Shown here: positions 37,532 through 46,835 of the stretch, piece by piece
How the letters are laid out: each line of letters starts with the position of its first letter
Position numbering within the stretch: position 1 is the first letter of the stretch
DNA from: Metridium senile
Lineage: Eukaryota; Cnidaria; Anthozoa; Actiniaria; Metridiidae
Reading direction: 5' to 3'
NCBI GenBank assembly: GCA_949775045.1
Contig: OX459097.1
Span: forward strand, 11,936,695-12,000,694
DNA length: 64,000 bases
Notes under the pieces: generated by a model
Told to the model about the DNA's origin: nothing
Database searches by the model: none
Seen by the model: the letters and a program-made list of their open reading frames with translations, nothing else
Translations under genes and position numbers: made by a program

Positions 37532-38027
37532 GACACGGGTGAAAAACGCACTGCGCATGTTCGGGTTTTCTTTTGAACAAAAGACTAACTAAAGATTTTA
37601 CGAATGGATTTATTTATTTATTTATTTTTATTTACAAAATTCGCCAAACTACGTTAGGCAGGGCAAACCCACAGAGAGGATCTCCAGTAACGGGTTCCCA
37701 AAAATACAAGATACAAGAAAACAAATATTTTTTTCATTTTTGATATTTTTATTGTAAAATTATAATTGAATGATTGAATATTGTAAAAATACGATAGACT
37801 AAGAGCATATGGTTTCATGTTATGTATTATGCGAATTTATCTTGTATCATTTGACCAGGGAAAGAAAACAACTAATGTATTACAGTAATGTGTAAAATAT
37901 AAGCACTAACTTTCCACGAACGTTCTTAATTAAGTTTAAAGATTTACCAAACGCCGGTAAATCTCCAATGGTTTATTTTAAACACGACCGTCTTCCAAGC
38001 GTGCGCAGTGCGTTTTTCACCCGTGTC
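37532..38027. repeat. MITE with GACACGGGTGAAAAACGC ends
   Basis: GACACGGGTGAAAAACGCAC at the left and GTGCGTTTTTCACCCGTGTC at the right, about 26 bp of perfect arms. The matching intron of copy 1 (about 60917-60955) reads through this point without it, so the insertion happened after duplication. Confidence 0.88.
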
Positions 38028-38339
38028 GTATGCATCTTTTAGAGCGAACTCATTTCATAAACGCTCATTATAAAGCTGCAGGAAATAGTTATTTTCATTA
38101 CACATAAGATACCAGCCTATTTTAAACTTACGATTTCGTGTCGCATTTTCTAAGAATGGATGAAGGAATAGTTTGTTTTTTTTAGTTCAATTTGATTGAT
38201 ACTTTTGACAAAATATCATATAAAACGAAGCATTCTTTTATATTCTACGAAAGCGTGAGTACATATATGAAATCTAAAGTGAGCCACCATAAATAGTTTA
38301 CACTATTCCACTAAATACGCATCACTTGGATATTTGTGT

Positions 38340-38500
38340 AGGAAATCGCACCGCTGCGATCTTGAGTACAATTTGTAATTAATAGGTATGTTATGAGTGA
38401 TGTTTTAAAAGTTTTCAAAATTTGATACCTTTCAAAACATCACGAGTATCTTATGATTAATTACAAATTGTACTAGAAGATCGTGCGATTTTCTATTTAT
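38340..38500. repeat. Foldback repeat in copy 3 intron 1
   Basis: GTACAATTTGTAATTAATAG and the reverse complement ATTAATTACAAATTGTAC form arms, with GTGATGTTTT and AAAACATCAC further in. Confidence 0.75.
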
Positions 38501-38951
38501 AATATATTGAAAGACTAATTGGTACTCTGCAGAGTGCAATTTACGATTTAATTGTACTCCTCTCGTCCAATCAGAATCGAGTAATTTTGAACAGTATATT
38601 ATAAGTAAAAAAAAATAAATATATTTTTAATATAAAATATATCAAAATACCTCGCATCCAATCAAAACCGCTCTTGCGCTTTGTTGTTCCTCAAGCCTGG
38701 CCTGTATTTCTTGGAGCAACTGCTGACCAAAAGAACTGCGGAAGTCAGACTTGGCTATGACGCAAGCGGGGTTTTTGATATTTTTGACATCAGAAAGACG
38801 ATGTTCCTCACTTACTACAACAACAGCACCAATTCTGTTCAAGGCCATGTGAATGTAGACAAATTCAGGACAAGAATCCACTTTCAACACTACTCTATCT
38901 CCTCTCTTTAGGCCTAGCTCCAAAAAACCCGTCGCGATGGACTGAGATCTA

Positions 38952-39205
38952 CAATCATGGACATAAATATTGGGACACAGCAGGTTATTAGTGGTTTTTC
39001 ACATATAATTGTTCATTTTTCATCATATCCTCCCCCTCCCCCCCTATCTCAATGTTGATTTGACCAAGGAATGCCTACCAATGACCCATGTAACTCATGA
39101 ACGGTCAACATTGAATGGAGGGGGGAGGGGAGGGCTAAAAATGATGAAGGGTAACGTTTTTATTCGAATTGTTAATGTTGTCCCAAACAATATTGTCCGT
39201 GATTG
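38952..39205 (+). repeat. 254-bp terminal direct repeat, left (itself a near-palindromic MITE)
   Basis: It reads the same as 43139-43392; I found no difference by eye. Within it CAATCATGGACATAAATATT is mirrored by AATATTGTCCGTGATTG, and CCCCCTCCCCCCC...CAATGTTGA by TCAACATTG...GGGGGGAGGGGAGG. The repeat is thus a complete foldback element. Confidence 0.93.
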
Positions 39206-39449
39206 TCTTGTACAAGTAATTCATTAGAAAGTGTGATAATATCAGGTTTCGTCAATGTATATATTATTATAAATTACGGACAATGCAAGATAATGAATCA
39301 TTTCAGTATACATGTTATTTTGTACATTTTTTGTGGTTGATTGGGTTAATTTTGTGTTTTTCATATGCTCGCGGACTGACGGGATTCCTGTGTAAACGTA
39401 ATTATTATGTCATAGACTGCAAAATTTCATTTTTCTTGCACAATCAGAC

Positions 39450-40560
39450 ATGGTGGCAAAACTTAAGCCAACAAAAGTAGCGTATGCTATTCTGTTACGC
39501 GAGAAAGAACGTTATTCATTCCGTATTATCGCAAAAAAGTGTAACATTTCCAAATCGTCGGCACATCGAATATGGAAGTATCGTCAAAACTACCTTCGAA
39601 GTGAATGTAAAGAAAAGGCAATTGTGCATAGAAATAAGGGACGGAAACCTCGAATCAATGAAAGAGACAAGAGAGAAATGCTGAGAACACTCACAAGAAT
39701 GAGAAAGAAAGATGTTAATCTAACCGTCATGTCGTTAGTTAGAGAGGCGGGAATAGATCCGACATTGGTGCATCGAAGGACATTTACAAGATACCTTAAC
39801 AAATGGGGGTTTCACTTCCTTCAATCTCGAAAAAAGGGACTGTTAAGTGACAAGGACAAGGAATTGCGCGCGCTTAAAGTATGCAAAGAAGATGCGGAGT
39901 TTATTGAAGGACAATCCTACGTTTTACACTCATCACATAGCTTTCTACTTGGATGGAGTATCCTTTATACATAAGTACAACCCCAAGAATGAAGCCTGTA
40001 GACCGAAATCTCGAGTTTGGAGGAAAAAGGGTGAGGGGTTATCAATAACGGCAAGAGGAACAAAAGAGCTGGCTGGTGGACGAAGGCTTCACATTATGGT
40101 GGCCGTTGCATATGGCAAAGGCGTTGTATTATGCCAACCATATGAGAAGTTGAACGGTGAGTTCTTCGCCAACTTTATTCGGACGCATTTTAATTTAACG
40201 TTTGGAAAGGCAGGCCCGAAAGTAATGGGACAAAGACTATTTGTAATGGACAACGACCCAAGTCAAACAAGCTGTAAAGCAATGAGTGCATTAAGTGACA
40301 TTGAGGCGACATTGCATCGCATCCCCAGCCGCACACAGGACCTAAATCCTCCAGAAAATGTTTTCCATATAGTTAAAAAGAGACTCGAACAAGAAGCTAT
40401 AACTTTGAATTTGACGATGGAAACATTTGACAACTTTAAAGAACGGGTATTGAAATGCTTTCAAAGTATTGACAGTGATTTAATTGATAAAACAATTGCG
40501 AGCTTACCAAAGCGCGTAGAAAACATTATCAGTCTCTGTGGAGGACGAACAAAATACTGA
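39450..40560 (+). pseudogene. Tc1/mariner-type DDE transposase with one frameshift
   Basis: The frame 39450-39878 encodes a helix-turn-helix DNA-binding start (YSFRIIAKKCNISKSSAH) and a basic segment HRNKGRKPRINERDKREM. From 39880 the next frame continues with KYAKKMRSLL, FYLDGVSF (first Asp), FVMDNDPSQTS (second Asp) and DLNPPENVFHIVKKRL (Glu), with 34 residues between the second Asp and the Glu. One extra base near 39879 (CTTAAAGTATG) joins the frames. It is either an inactivating indel, a +1 shift or a sequence error. Length of about 370 aa is normal for Tc1/mariner. The end of the gene (GGAGGACGAACAAAATAC) is repeated about 50 bp downstream. Confidence 0.88.
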
Positions 40561-41537
40561 ATACCTATACTTAATTATTGATCATTAATTTTATCTGGAG
40601 GACGAACAAAATACTATACCGGGTGCCTATACTTATTGAACACATTCAAATGTAACCATAATCTATCATTTATTTGTCAATAGAATGTTTATTACTATCT
40701 CTAAATAAACAGTAATATTCTACAAGATTCAGGTATTTATTTAATGATAATGATCACTAGTACAATATATTATAATATAAACCATGTTTTATAATTACAA
40801 ACAATCAAGGATAATTATTATATCAAGTATCATGAACAATAGGCCGATCAGCATATTAAGTTACAATACTCCATACTACTCCACACGACCTTATGTGTTA
40901 AACAACAATATAAATCAGTATAATTTTGATAAATTATACTTGTCTTCTACGACAAATCAGTCATGTACACTTTCTAGAGCATGTACGTCTAATAATGTTC
41001 ATGGCATGTTACGTATAATATGATAATCATCATTACTCCACTGTGATCTATATAAAAGTTGATAGTCTAATAGATTTACTTAACATTCATATGGAGTAAT
41101 GTGCGTTTAAATACAATATGTCAACATTTTCTGTTGATAAGGGGACTAAACCGTAGAAGACGACTTCATAGTCTTATATAAAGCTAATTAAGATCCATAT
41201 ATTAAAATGAACAATCCTATTGTGTTATAATTATCAGTTAACATGATGGAGTATTGAGTGGAGTAATGTATAGCTTATTTCCTCGAATAAGCGCCGCGGC
41301 GCTTATTAAACTATTATCGTTTACACAGTCCCCTTCTTAATCAGAACTACGAATATCCGGTGGAGATAATTTAATGGACGAGCGGTGAAATATAATTATT
41401 TTCAACTGAAAAATAACGCTTTTGATAAAAGTTTCCTTTTAATGCTGTTATAGAGTAACATTATTGCGTTAAAATGCGGTCATTATACGAGAGTGGCGCT
41501 CATTCCAAAGCAGTGCTTATTCGAGTAAATACGGTGT
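40561..41537. other. Non-coding spacer of the composite element with a foldback repeat
   Basis: AT-rich spacer between the convergent transposase and Rep genes. 40681-40723 can fold: TAGAATGTTTATT pairs with AATAAAC and ATTCTA, leaving an ATTACT bulge. It contains GAATATTAC on the minus strand (40720-40712). 41276-41534 is a repeat with ends CTCGAATAAGC and GCTTATTCGAG, including the palindrome GCGCCGCGGCGC. No gene seen. Confidence 0.6.
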
Positions 41538-42863
41538 TTAGAATAAGTTATCGATATCTTTATAATCAAGTACGAATTTTGCAAAGCAATGTTGACAAGG
41601 TGAAAGGGATTTCTGTTTATCCTGCGGTATTTGTTTCCAAAAATTAAATGTACGCCACCTAACCTGCATCATCTGGGTATTTGCAGAATCTAATGACCCT
41701 CCTTTAACTAGGACCATAGGGGCATCGGCGGTAGCAAAGAATGGCGTATTTTTGTTGAATTCCACATCCTTGACACCAAAGTTTTTGGGCACAGGTAAAT
41801 GGACAGTATCGCCCTCTAACAACTGAAGTAAATCTCCCCAAGCAATCACAGAGGGATGCCAGCGGAAGTCGTTCAACACTACCACTTCAGCATCTTCAAC
41901 ACCAAGCCATGCAAATGTACCGGTAGCGGGGTTGGTGAAGGTTTTGTAGATGTTCTTTAAAGGAGATATGATAAAGGTTTTCCCCGTGTTAGCCGGACCG
42001 TATACATAAATGTTCCTATATTTCCCGCGTCCGTCCTTAAGCGCCTTGAAAATACCACTACAAAATGCTGACACAGACAACTCGTTCTGTGACATGAGTG
42101 TAAGTGCCATTTCAAGCCACTGGCCATTACAATCAGTTACACAGCTTGCCCCATATGCTTCATTGAGAATGTCGATGCGACTCATCTTAAGGCGTTGCAT
42201 CTGCATTGGGGCTTCTACGAATTCCTTGGCCAACTCTAAGGCCTCATTCACCACTTTGGCACCTCTATTGGCAATGAATTGGGCTAGTTGTGTTTTTCCT
42301 TCATTCTTTTGAACTACAGCTAAATTAACGAGTTCTAAACGTGTTTTGATGTTTTGTTCTTGTATGATTTGAACAACGTCAAATGTCGAATAGCGTTTTG
42401 CCTTTTTCTTATCGCCTTTATTTTTCGTAGATCTTTTTCTGTTGGCTGTTATAGCTTGCTCTGTTGAGGGTGGATCTGTTAAGATGGGATGATCTGCTGA
42501 CTTGGCAAATTCTTTATCCTCCTTAATGACATACTGGTGGGCGCTGTAGTATGTGTTGTGATTACAACTGAAATTGACTCTAATGTCGTGATGATTCTGT
42601 ATATACTGCCTAACCCTTGACCACCTTGATCTCTTGTTCAGCTTCAATGCCATGTGGTAATGTGTTGAGTTCTCTGACTCGGAGGTTTCAGCATGGCTTT
42701 CTTTACAAACAACCCAATGATTCACTTCAACTTGCGCCACTTGTTGGAATGCATTTGCAATAATCATCGCAAAAGTTTCCCTTGACGACACTTTATCTAA
42801 GTCTGCACGACTATACGTAATCAAATAGACAAGTGACTGATGCCGAGTGTTTGAAGAAGCCAT
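41538..42863 (-). CDS. HUH endonuclease / SF3 helicase Rep-like protein, intact 441 codons
   Basis: A single uninterrupted exon. Residues 11-19 (LVYLITYSR) fit Rep motif I. H68-Y-H70 in HYHMALKL is the metal-binding HUH motif. Y111 in QYVIKED is the likely nicking tyrosine with the YxxK pattern. After a Lys/Arg-rich linker (TANRKRSTKNKGDKKKAKR) a superfamily 3 helicase follows: Walker A GPANTGKT (289-296), Walker B VVVLNDF (about 327-333) and motif C NTPFFAT (about 372-378). The C-terminus has a CQHC pair. Such proteins nick and unwind DNA for rolling-circle replication in circular ssDNA viruses, parvoviruses and plasmids. The Walker A form is closer to parvovirus-like than circovirus-like versions. 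An open frame with all motifs suggests recent selection. Confidence 0.88.
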   Translation of the reverse strand: MASSNTRHQSLVYLITYSRADLDKVSSRETFAMIIANAFQQVAQVEVNHWVVCKESHAETSESENSTHYHMALKLNKRSRWSRVRQYIQNHHDIRVNFSCNHNTYYSAHQYVIKEDKEFAKSADHPILTDPPSTEQAITANRKRSTKNKGDKKKAKRYSTFDVVQIIQEQNIKTRLELVNLAVVQKNEGKTQLAQFIANRGAKVVNEALELAKEFVEAPMQMQRLKMSRIDILNEAYGASCVTDCNGQWLEMALTLMSQNELSVSAFCSGIFKALKDGRGKYRNIYVYGPANTGKTFIISPLKNIYKTFTNPATGTFAWLGVEDAEVVVLNDFRWHPSVIAWGDLLQLLEGDTVHLPVPKNFGVKDVEFNKNTPFFATADAPMVLVKGGSLDSANTQMMQVRWRTFNFWKQIPQDKQKSLSPCQHCFAKFVLDYKDIDNLF

Positions 42864-43138
42864 TGTAATACTTACTTCAGGTCTGATTACATAAAATTGT
42901 AAGAATTTGGCGTCAAATTACACTTTAATTATGCAAATACTTTGTAAAGCCATAATTTATTTTGGGCTTCCTGTGTTATCAATCAATTCAAAAATAAAAA
43001 AATAGCCACATATTATTATAAATTTTTATTAATTAGTTATGTAAATCATGACGACATACAGTTTATTTAACATTCGTGGCATTTTTGGTACGATTTACTG
43101 CGGTTTTCATGACGATTTTCATACAATCGATTTTAAGA

Positions 43139-43392
43139 CAATCATGGACATAAATATTGGGACACAGCAGGTTATTAGTGGTTTTTCACATATAATTGTT
43201 CATTTTTCATCATATCCTCCCCCTCCCCCCCTATCTCAATGTTGATTTGACCAAGGAATGCCTACCAATGACCCATGTAACTCATGAACGGTCAACATTG
43301 AATGGAGGGGGGAGGGGAGGGCTAAAAATGATGAAGGGTAACGTTTTTATTCGAATTGTTAATGTTGTCCCAAACAATATTGTCCGTGATTG
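43139..43392 (+). repeat. 254-bp terminal direct repeat, right
   Basis: Identical by eye to 38952-39205 and in the same orientation. Its right end GTCCGTGATTG abuts the TA at 43393-43394 and then resumes copy 3 exon 1. Confidence 0.93.
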
Positions 43393-43568
43393 TAGTTTCG
43401 TATTCTTGGAACGTGATGGGAATCCTGTGTTTTTGGACGTCACGGAAGACAAATGCTTCCTTATTTGGATGTGTTGTAGCATGAGCCCGCAGTAGTTGGA
43501 AAGGAGTTCTACCTTCCAGCGGTTTTAGGAGCGGCTTGTGGATGTAACTCATTTTGATTTACGATGAT

Positions 43569-46054
43569 CTGACAACAAAACAATAAATAGAGGGATTTTA
43601 TGGCAGCCACATTTTAAGTACAAACGAATGTTTTTGAATGACTAAACATTTCATGGCTGCCAAGAAATCCCTCTATAGACGAAACATGAAAGAAGACAAT
43701 TATGTCGATTGATGATTTGCAGTTGGAAGTAATCATTACCACTATTATATTGCCATTTGGTTAAATAGCCCCCCCCCCCCCCCCCCAATAAAAATAGTTA
43801 TTTCATACAGCTATATAAACAGCCAATCTCCTCCCCTATCAAATGTTCTCATTTAGTTTTGTTTCTTTAATTTTATGCAGTTTTTCTATCTTTTTGTCAA
43901 ATTAGCTTTTTAAAGGGGTGGACCATTTGACTTTTGAGGGGAAAGGGGGAGGGGTGGATGATTTTGAAAATAAGTTTCCTGCAAGCCAAAATCGCCACTC
44001 AATTTAAATCTTTGCATTTTTATCAAATTAAGTTCGTGCTCATGGAAGCGGGCAAAAAAAAATTTCCTGCACGGACCAAACCATGAAATAAAATCTAAAT
44101 AGTTACTAATATCGGAAGTTAATTCTTTATTTAATAACCCGTGAAACCGGCAGAGTTTACTTATTAAAGTGTTTGATTGAAACAATATGGAATAAACAAA
44201 CAACAACAAAAATCGTTTATTAAGTACCAATAATTAAATAAAAAAGAGTTACTGATAATATAATTAGAGAGTTAAATACAAGGTACAAGCTATCTACAAT
44301 AACCACAAGGGCTAGCCTAGGTAGATAGCTTTTTACAAGAATATATTATCATGGTTACGTGACTGACTACAACAAATTAAATGCCAATGAAAACAAAAGA
44401 CAATGAAAAGAATTAGACTGTAATAAATATAGTATTAAATATTTCACGGGTTTGTGAAAATCACTCTAATGAAATGCAATGTCGAAACAATAAAAAAATT
44501 AATTCAAACAACACGAATAATTAATTCTGAATCACGAAAAAATAATTCGTTGACTACTTATAATTATTTATTAGTTACGAAAAATTGTTTACAAGTATTT
44601 TCATTAATTCTGAACCACTAAAAAATAATTCGTTGAGTACATATAATTATTTATAAGCTACGAAAAATTATTTATATGTATTTTTTATACACTTTTTTAA
44701 AAGATCATCATTTGATATCACATAATAATGTATATATATATATATATATATATATTCCATCGAAATTGATGCCAAAAACTACATGTTATTGTGAATTGGG
44801 GGGGGGGGGGGCATGAATTGAATTTGATAGCAGTAGGGGGGGTCAGTTTTTTTTTGCAGCCACAGAGAGGGGGGGCAGTTTTTTTTAAAGGGCTACCAAG
44901 GAAAAAGCACCCCCCCCCCCCCCCCTTCCTGGTAAAAAATGAACGGTCCCTAAAATGATATTTTTACATGATTTACGAGTTTCATGTAGTATCCAATGTT
45001 AAGTTTATAGCTCTGTTTTAGTTTGTTTTGGTTTCCTGTATGCTTCATTTAGTTTTAATTCCCTAGACACATTTTGGTTATTATAATTTATTCGGTTTCT
45101 TTGTATTTTTTGTGCTTATGAATTTTTAGTTTAGTATACACTTGGACTCCGTTATAGTTAGTTGTGCTCGATCAGTTTTTTTGGAGAATTTGATACTGTT
45201 CCTTCACGCGTATACTCATCAATGAGTCGTTTGTGCATCAAGTATTTTCGTTTAATTAATTTTCTGTTTAGTATATAGTCTTAAGTTGTTCACTGTTAAC
45301 TTATAGGAACTGATGAGCTTAAATGGAATATCATGTTCAAGTAAAAATTGCAAATCTACCCGTCTTCGTTAATTTGTGGATTAAATGAATGTAAATATGG
45401 TTGGTTCATTATAGGAGGCCCTGCAAACTATATTGATTCACAATCGCCAACACAAACAGTATTAGTAGCACTTAAAGCCAATAAGCTACATAAAAAAGTA
45501 ATAAATTCGAACTTTTGCTAAAATAATTTTAGCGAGCTTAACTGCAAACGTAGTTCAGCTAGGGCTACTTTCGGATTCTCCAAAATATATTGAAGTATTG
45601 AAGTTTAGTTAAATGACAGTGTAAACGCTTGTTACATTTACTGTTGAAAGTTATTACATTTACGGTGGGTTTCAATTATTACATTTATGGCTAAATTTTA
45701 TTACATTTACGGTGGGGTCGGTTATTACATTTACGGTTGATAGTTATTACATTTACGGTGGGTATTACATTTACGGTTGATTATTTTTACATTTACGGTG
45801 GGTATTACATTTAGATTTAATTTCATGGACAATAATTGTAAGCACTAATTCAACCAAGTTTAGGTAACGTGTAATAATTCTCTAGCTTTAGACTAGAGTC
45901 TGCATGCGGTAATTCGGTACACATGAGCCAAACGTTCTATAGACTCCTATTTAAATCTAAAGAAACTTTTACACGCTATCGATGCCTACGATGTACCACA
46001 AGAACCATGAAATGGTCTAAAGACATATCATATCAATAACAAAAGGAGACTTAC
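43569..46054. other. Intron before coding exon 1 of copy 3
   Basis: The acceptor at 43571-43569 (minus, TGTCAG) joins the 5'UTR exon. Contents: a foldback unit, 43591-43675, with GAGGGATTT and AAATCCCTC ends; C runs at about 43768-43786 and 44914-44928; and a G run at about 44800. Arms ACCATGAAATAAAATCTAAA (44091) and TATTTCACGGG (44440) belong to the ACCATGAAATAAAA family. The 43800-43880 block (CTCCCCTATCAAATGTTCTC) is shared with copy 2 at 53429-53480. Confidence 0.6.
45630..45820. repeat. Array of TTATTACATTTACGGT units
   Basis: TATTACATTTACGGT or close variants occur about eight times in 190 bp, separated by 4-20 bases of differing sequence. It looks like a cluster of short binding-site-sized repeats, perhaps a transposon end. 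There is no partner array in the window. Confidence 0.75.
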
Positions 46055-46160
46055 CCAGTGATACTGATAATTGCAGTGTAGCTGAGCCGAAGTGAACTAC
46101 AAACTTCAAAGGTCATATATCAGATTTGTTTGACCTGACCAGACCTGGACCTGACCCGTA
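46055..46160 (-). other. Non-coding 5'UTR exon of acyl-CoA synthetase copy 3
   Basis: On the minus strand ATCAGTATCACTGG is followed by a good donor GTAAGTCTCC at 46054. The same exon and donor lie at 54238 for copy 2. The coding exon of each copy is preceded by a pyrimidine-rich acceptor (GTTTTCAG) 16 bases before ATG. The upstream limit is uncertain. TGATATATGACC near 46110 may be TATA-like. Confidence 0.55.
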
Positions 46161-46835
46161 GAATATTAAACGAGCCAGAACCAACGTAAGCTCATAAGCC
46201 GTTTCTGCCGATTAACTCTCATCCAATTAAAAACATGTCTACACTTAGTCCTCCTGACTTAGTCTTAAAACCTTACTTACCCCCTCTCCTGAAAGATCTT
46301 GCTATCAGCGGCTACCATTGTATTTAGATTCAAACAAAAAAAGGAAGAACATTTGGTTTTTAAAACTATAGTAAAAAGCGTCATAAAAATCGTTGATTTA
46401 ATAAGACTTGTTGCTGATTTATCAGAAAAGTGATTGATTATAAGTTTAAATGTTGACAATTTGGAATATTATAAAGTCATCGCATTTCCCTCCTACGGAC
46501 ACAGGAAGCCCAACATTGGAGAATGCAATCTCGAGTAATAGTATAGACAAAATCTAAAAGTCCCTTACTAGACACACAGGGACCGCGGAGGATAATTTGT
46601 ATTGGAGGGGTGTGTGCATGTGTGGTTTTCTGATAATGAAATCTCGGAAATGCAATTTCCAGCGTTTTGATGTGCATTTGCGACATATTTATAGCATTGA
46701 ATTACATGGTATTTTGCTCAGTGTCAATAAGAAAGAAAAAAAAATTTCTGAATCGCAACAATTAAAACAATCTTTAATGTTGGTATTTGCCAAAATATAC
46801 TGCATAATAAAGAGAGGTTCTGACATAAACATTAT

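Larger units (their letters stand above)
38952..43392. mobile_element. Composite Tc1/mariner element carrying a HUH-Rep/SF3 helicase gene
   Basis: The insertion is 4,441 bp with TA on both sides (38950-38951 and 43393-43394). The outer ends are CAATCATGGACA and, inverted, CAATCACGGACA. The empty site GAGATCTAGTTTC is visible in copies 1 and 2, which proves the boundaries. Order: 254-bp repeat (38952-39205), DDE transposase gene on plus, about 1-kb non-coding spacer, Rep gene on minus, 254-bp repeat (43139-43392) in direct orientation. At the inner junctions GATTGTCTT (left) faces AAGACAATC (right). I do not recognise a described element with this plan. Rep proteins of this kind are, to my memory, repeated in marine invertebrate genomes. 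Confidence 0.88.
35420..43568 (-). pseudogene. Acyl-CoA synthetase (ACSF2-like) copy 3, exon 1 split by a transposon
   Basis: Coding parts: exon 1 as 43552-43395 plus 38951-38651, exon 2 37422-36696, exon 3 35916-35420. The 158 and 301 bases of exon 1 add up to 459 with one TA. That is exactly the 153 codons of copy 1 exon 1, so the only lesion is the 4,441-bp insertion after codon 52/53. ANL motifs are present: FTSGSTGSPKP (ATP/AMP loop), GGQPL, YGSTE, GRIDHLIK and the acyl-transfer Lys in LTRTGKLCRR. The conserved TGD motif reads LSD here and GRxDD reads GRIDH, so even without the insertion this copy may be weakened. Whether the insert is ever removed or spliced around is unknown. Exon 2 is closest to copy 1. 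The 3' flank is closest to copy 2. Confidence 0.9.

Noticed and set aside
41538..42863. Rep gene as a simple endogenous virus copy
   Set aside because: It lies inside a TA-bounded transposon with matching ends, and there is no capsid-like gene in the insert. A mobile-element gene is the simpler reading, though a viral origin of the Rep lineage remains possible.
45630..45820. CRISPR-like repeat-spacer pattern
   Set aside because: Spacers are only 4-20 bp and the host is a eukaryote. It is a simple short-repeat cluster.
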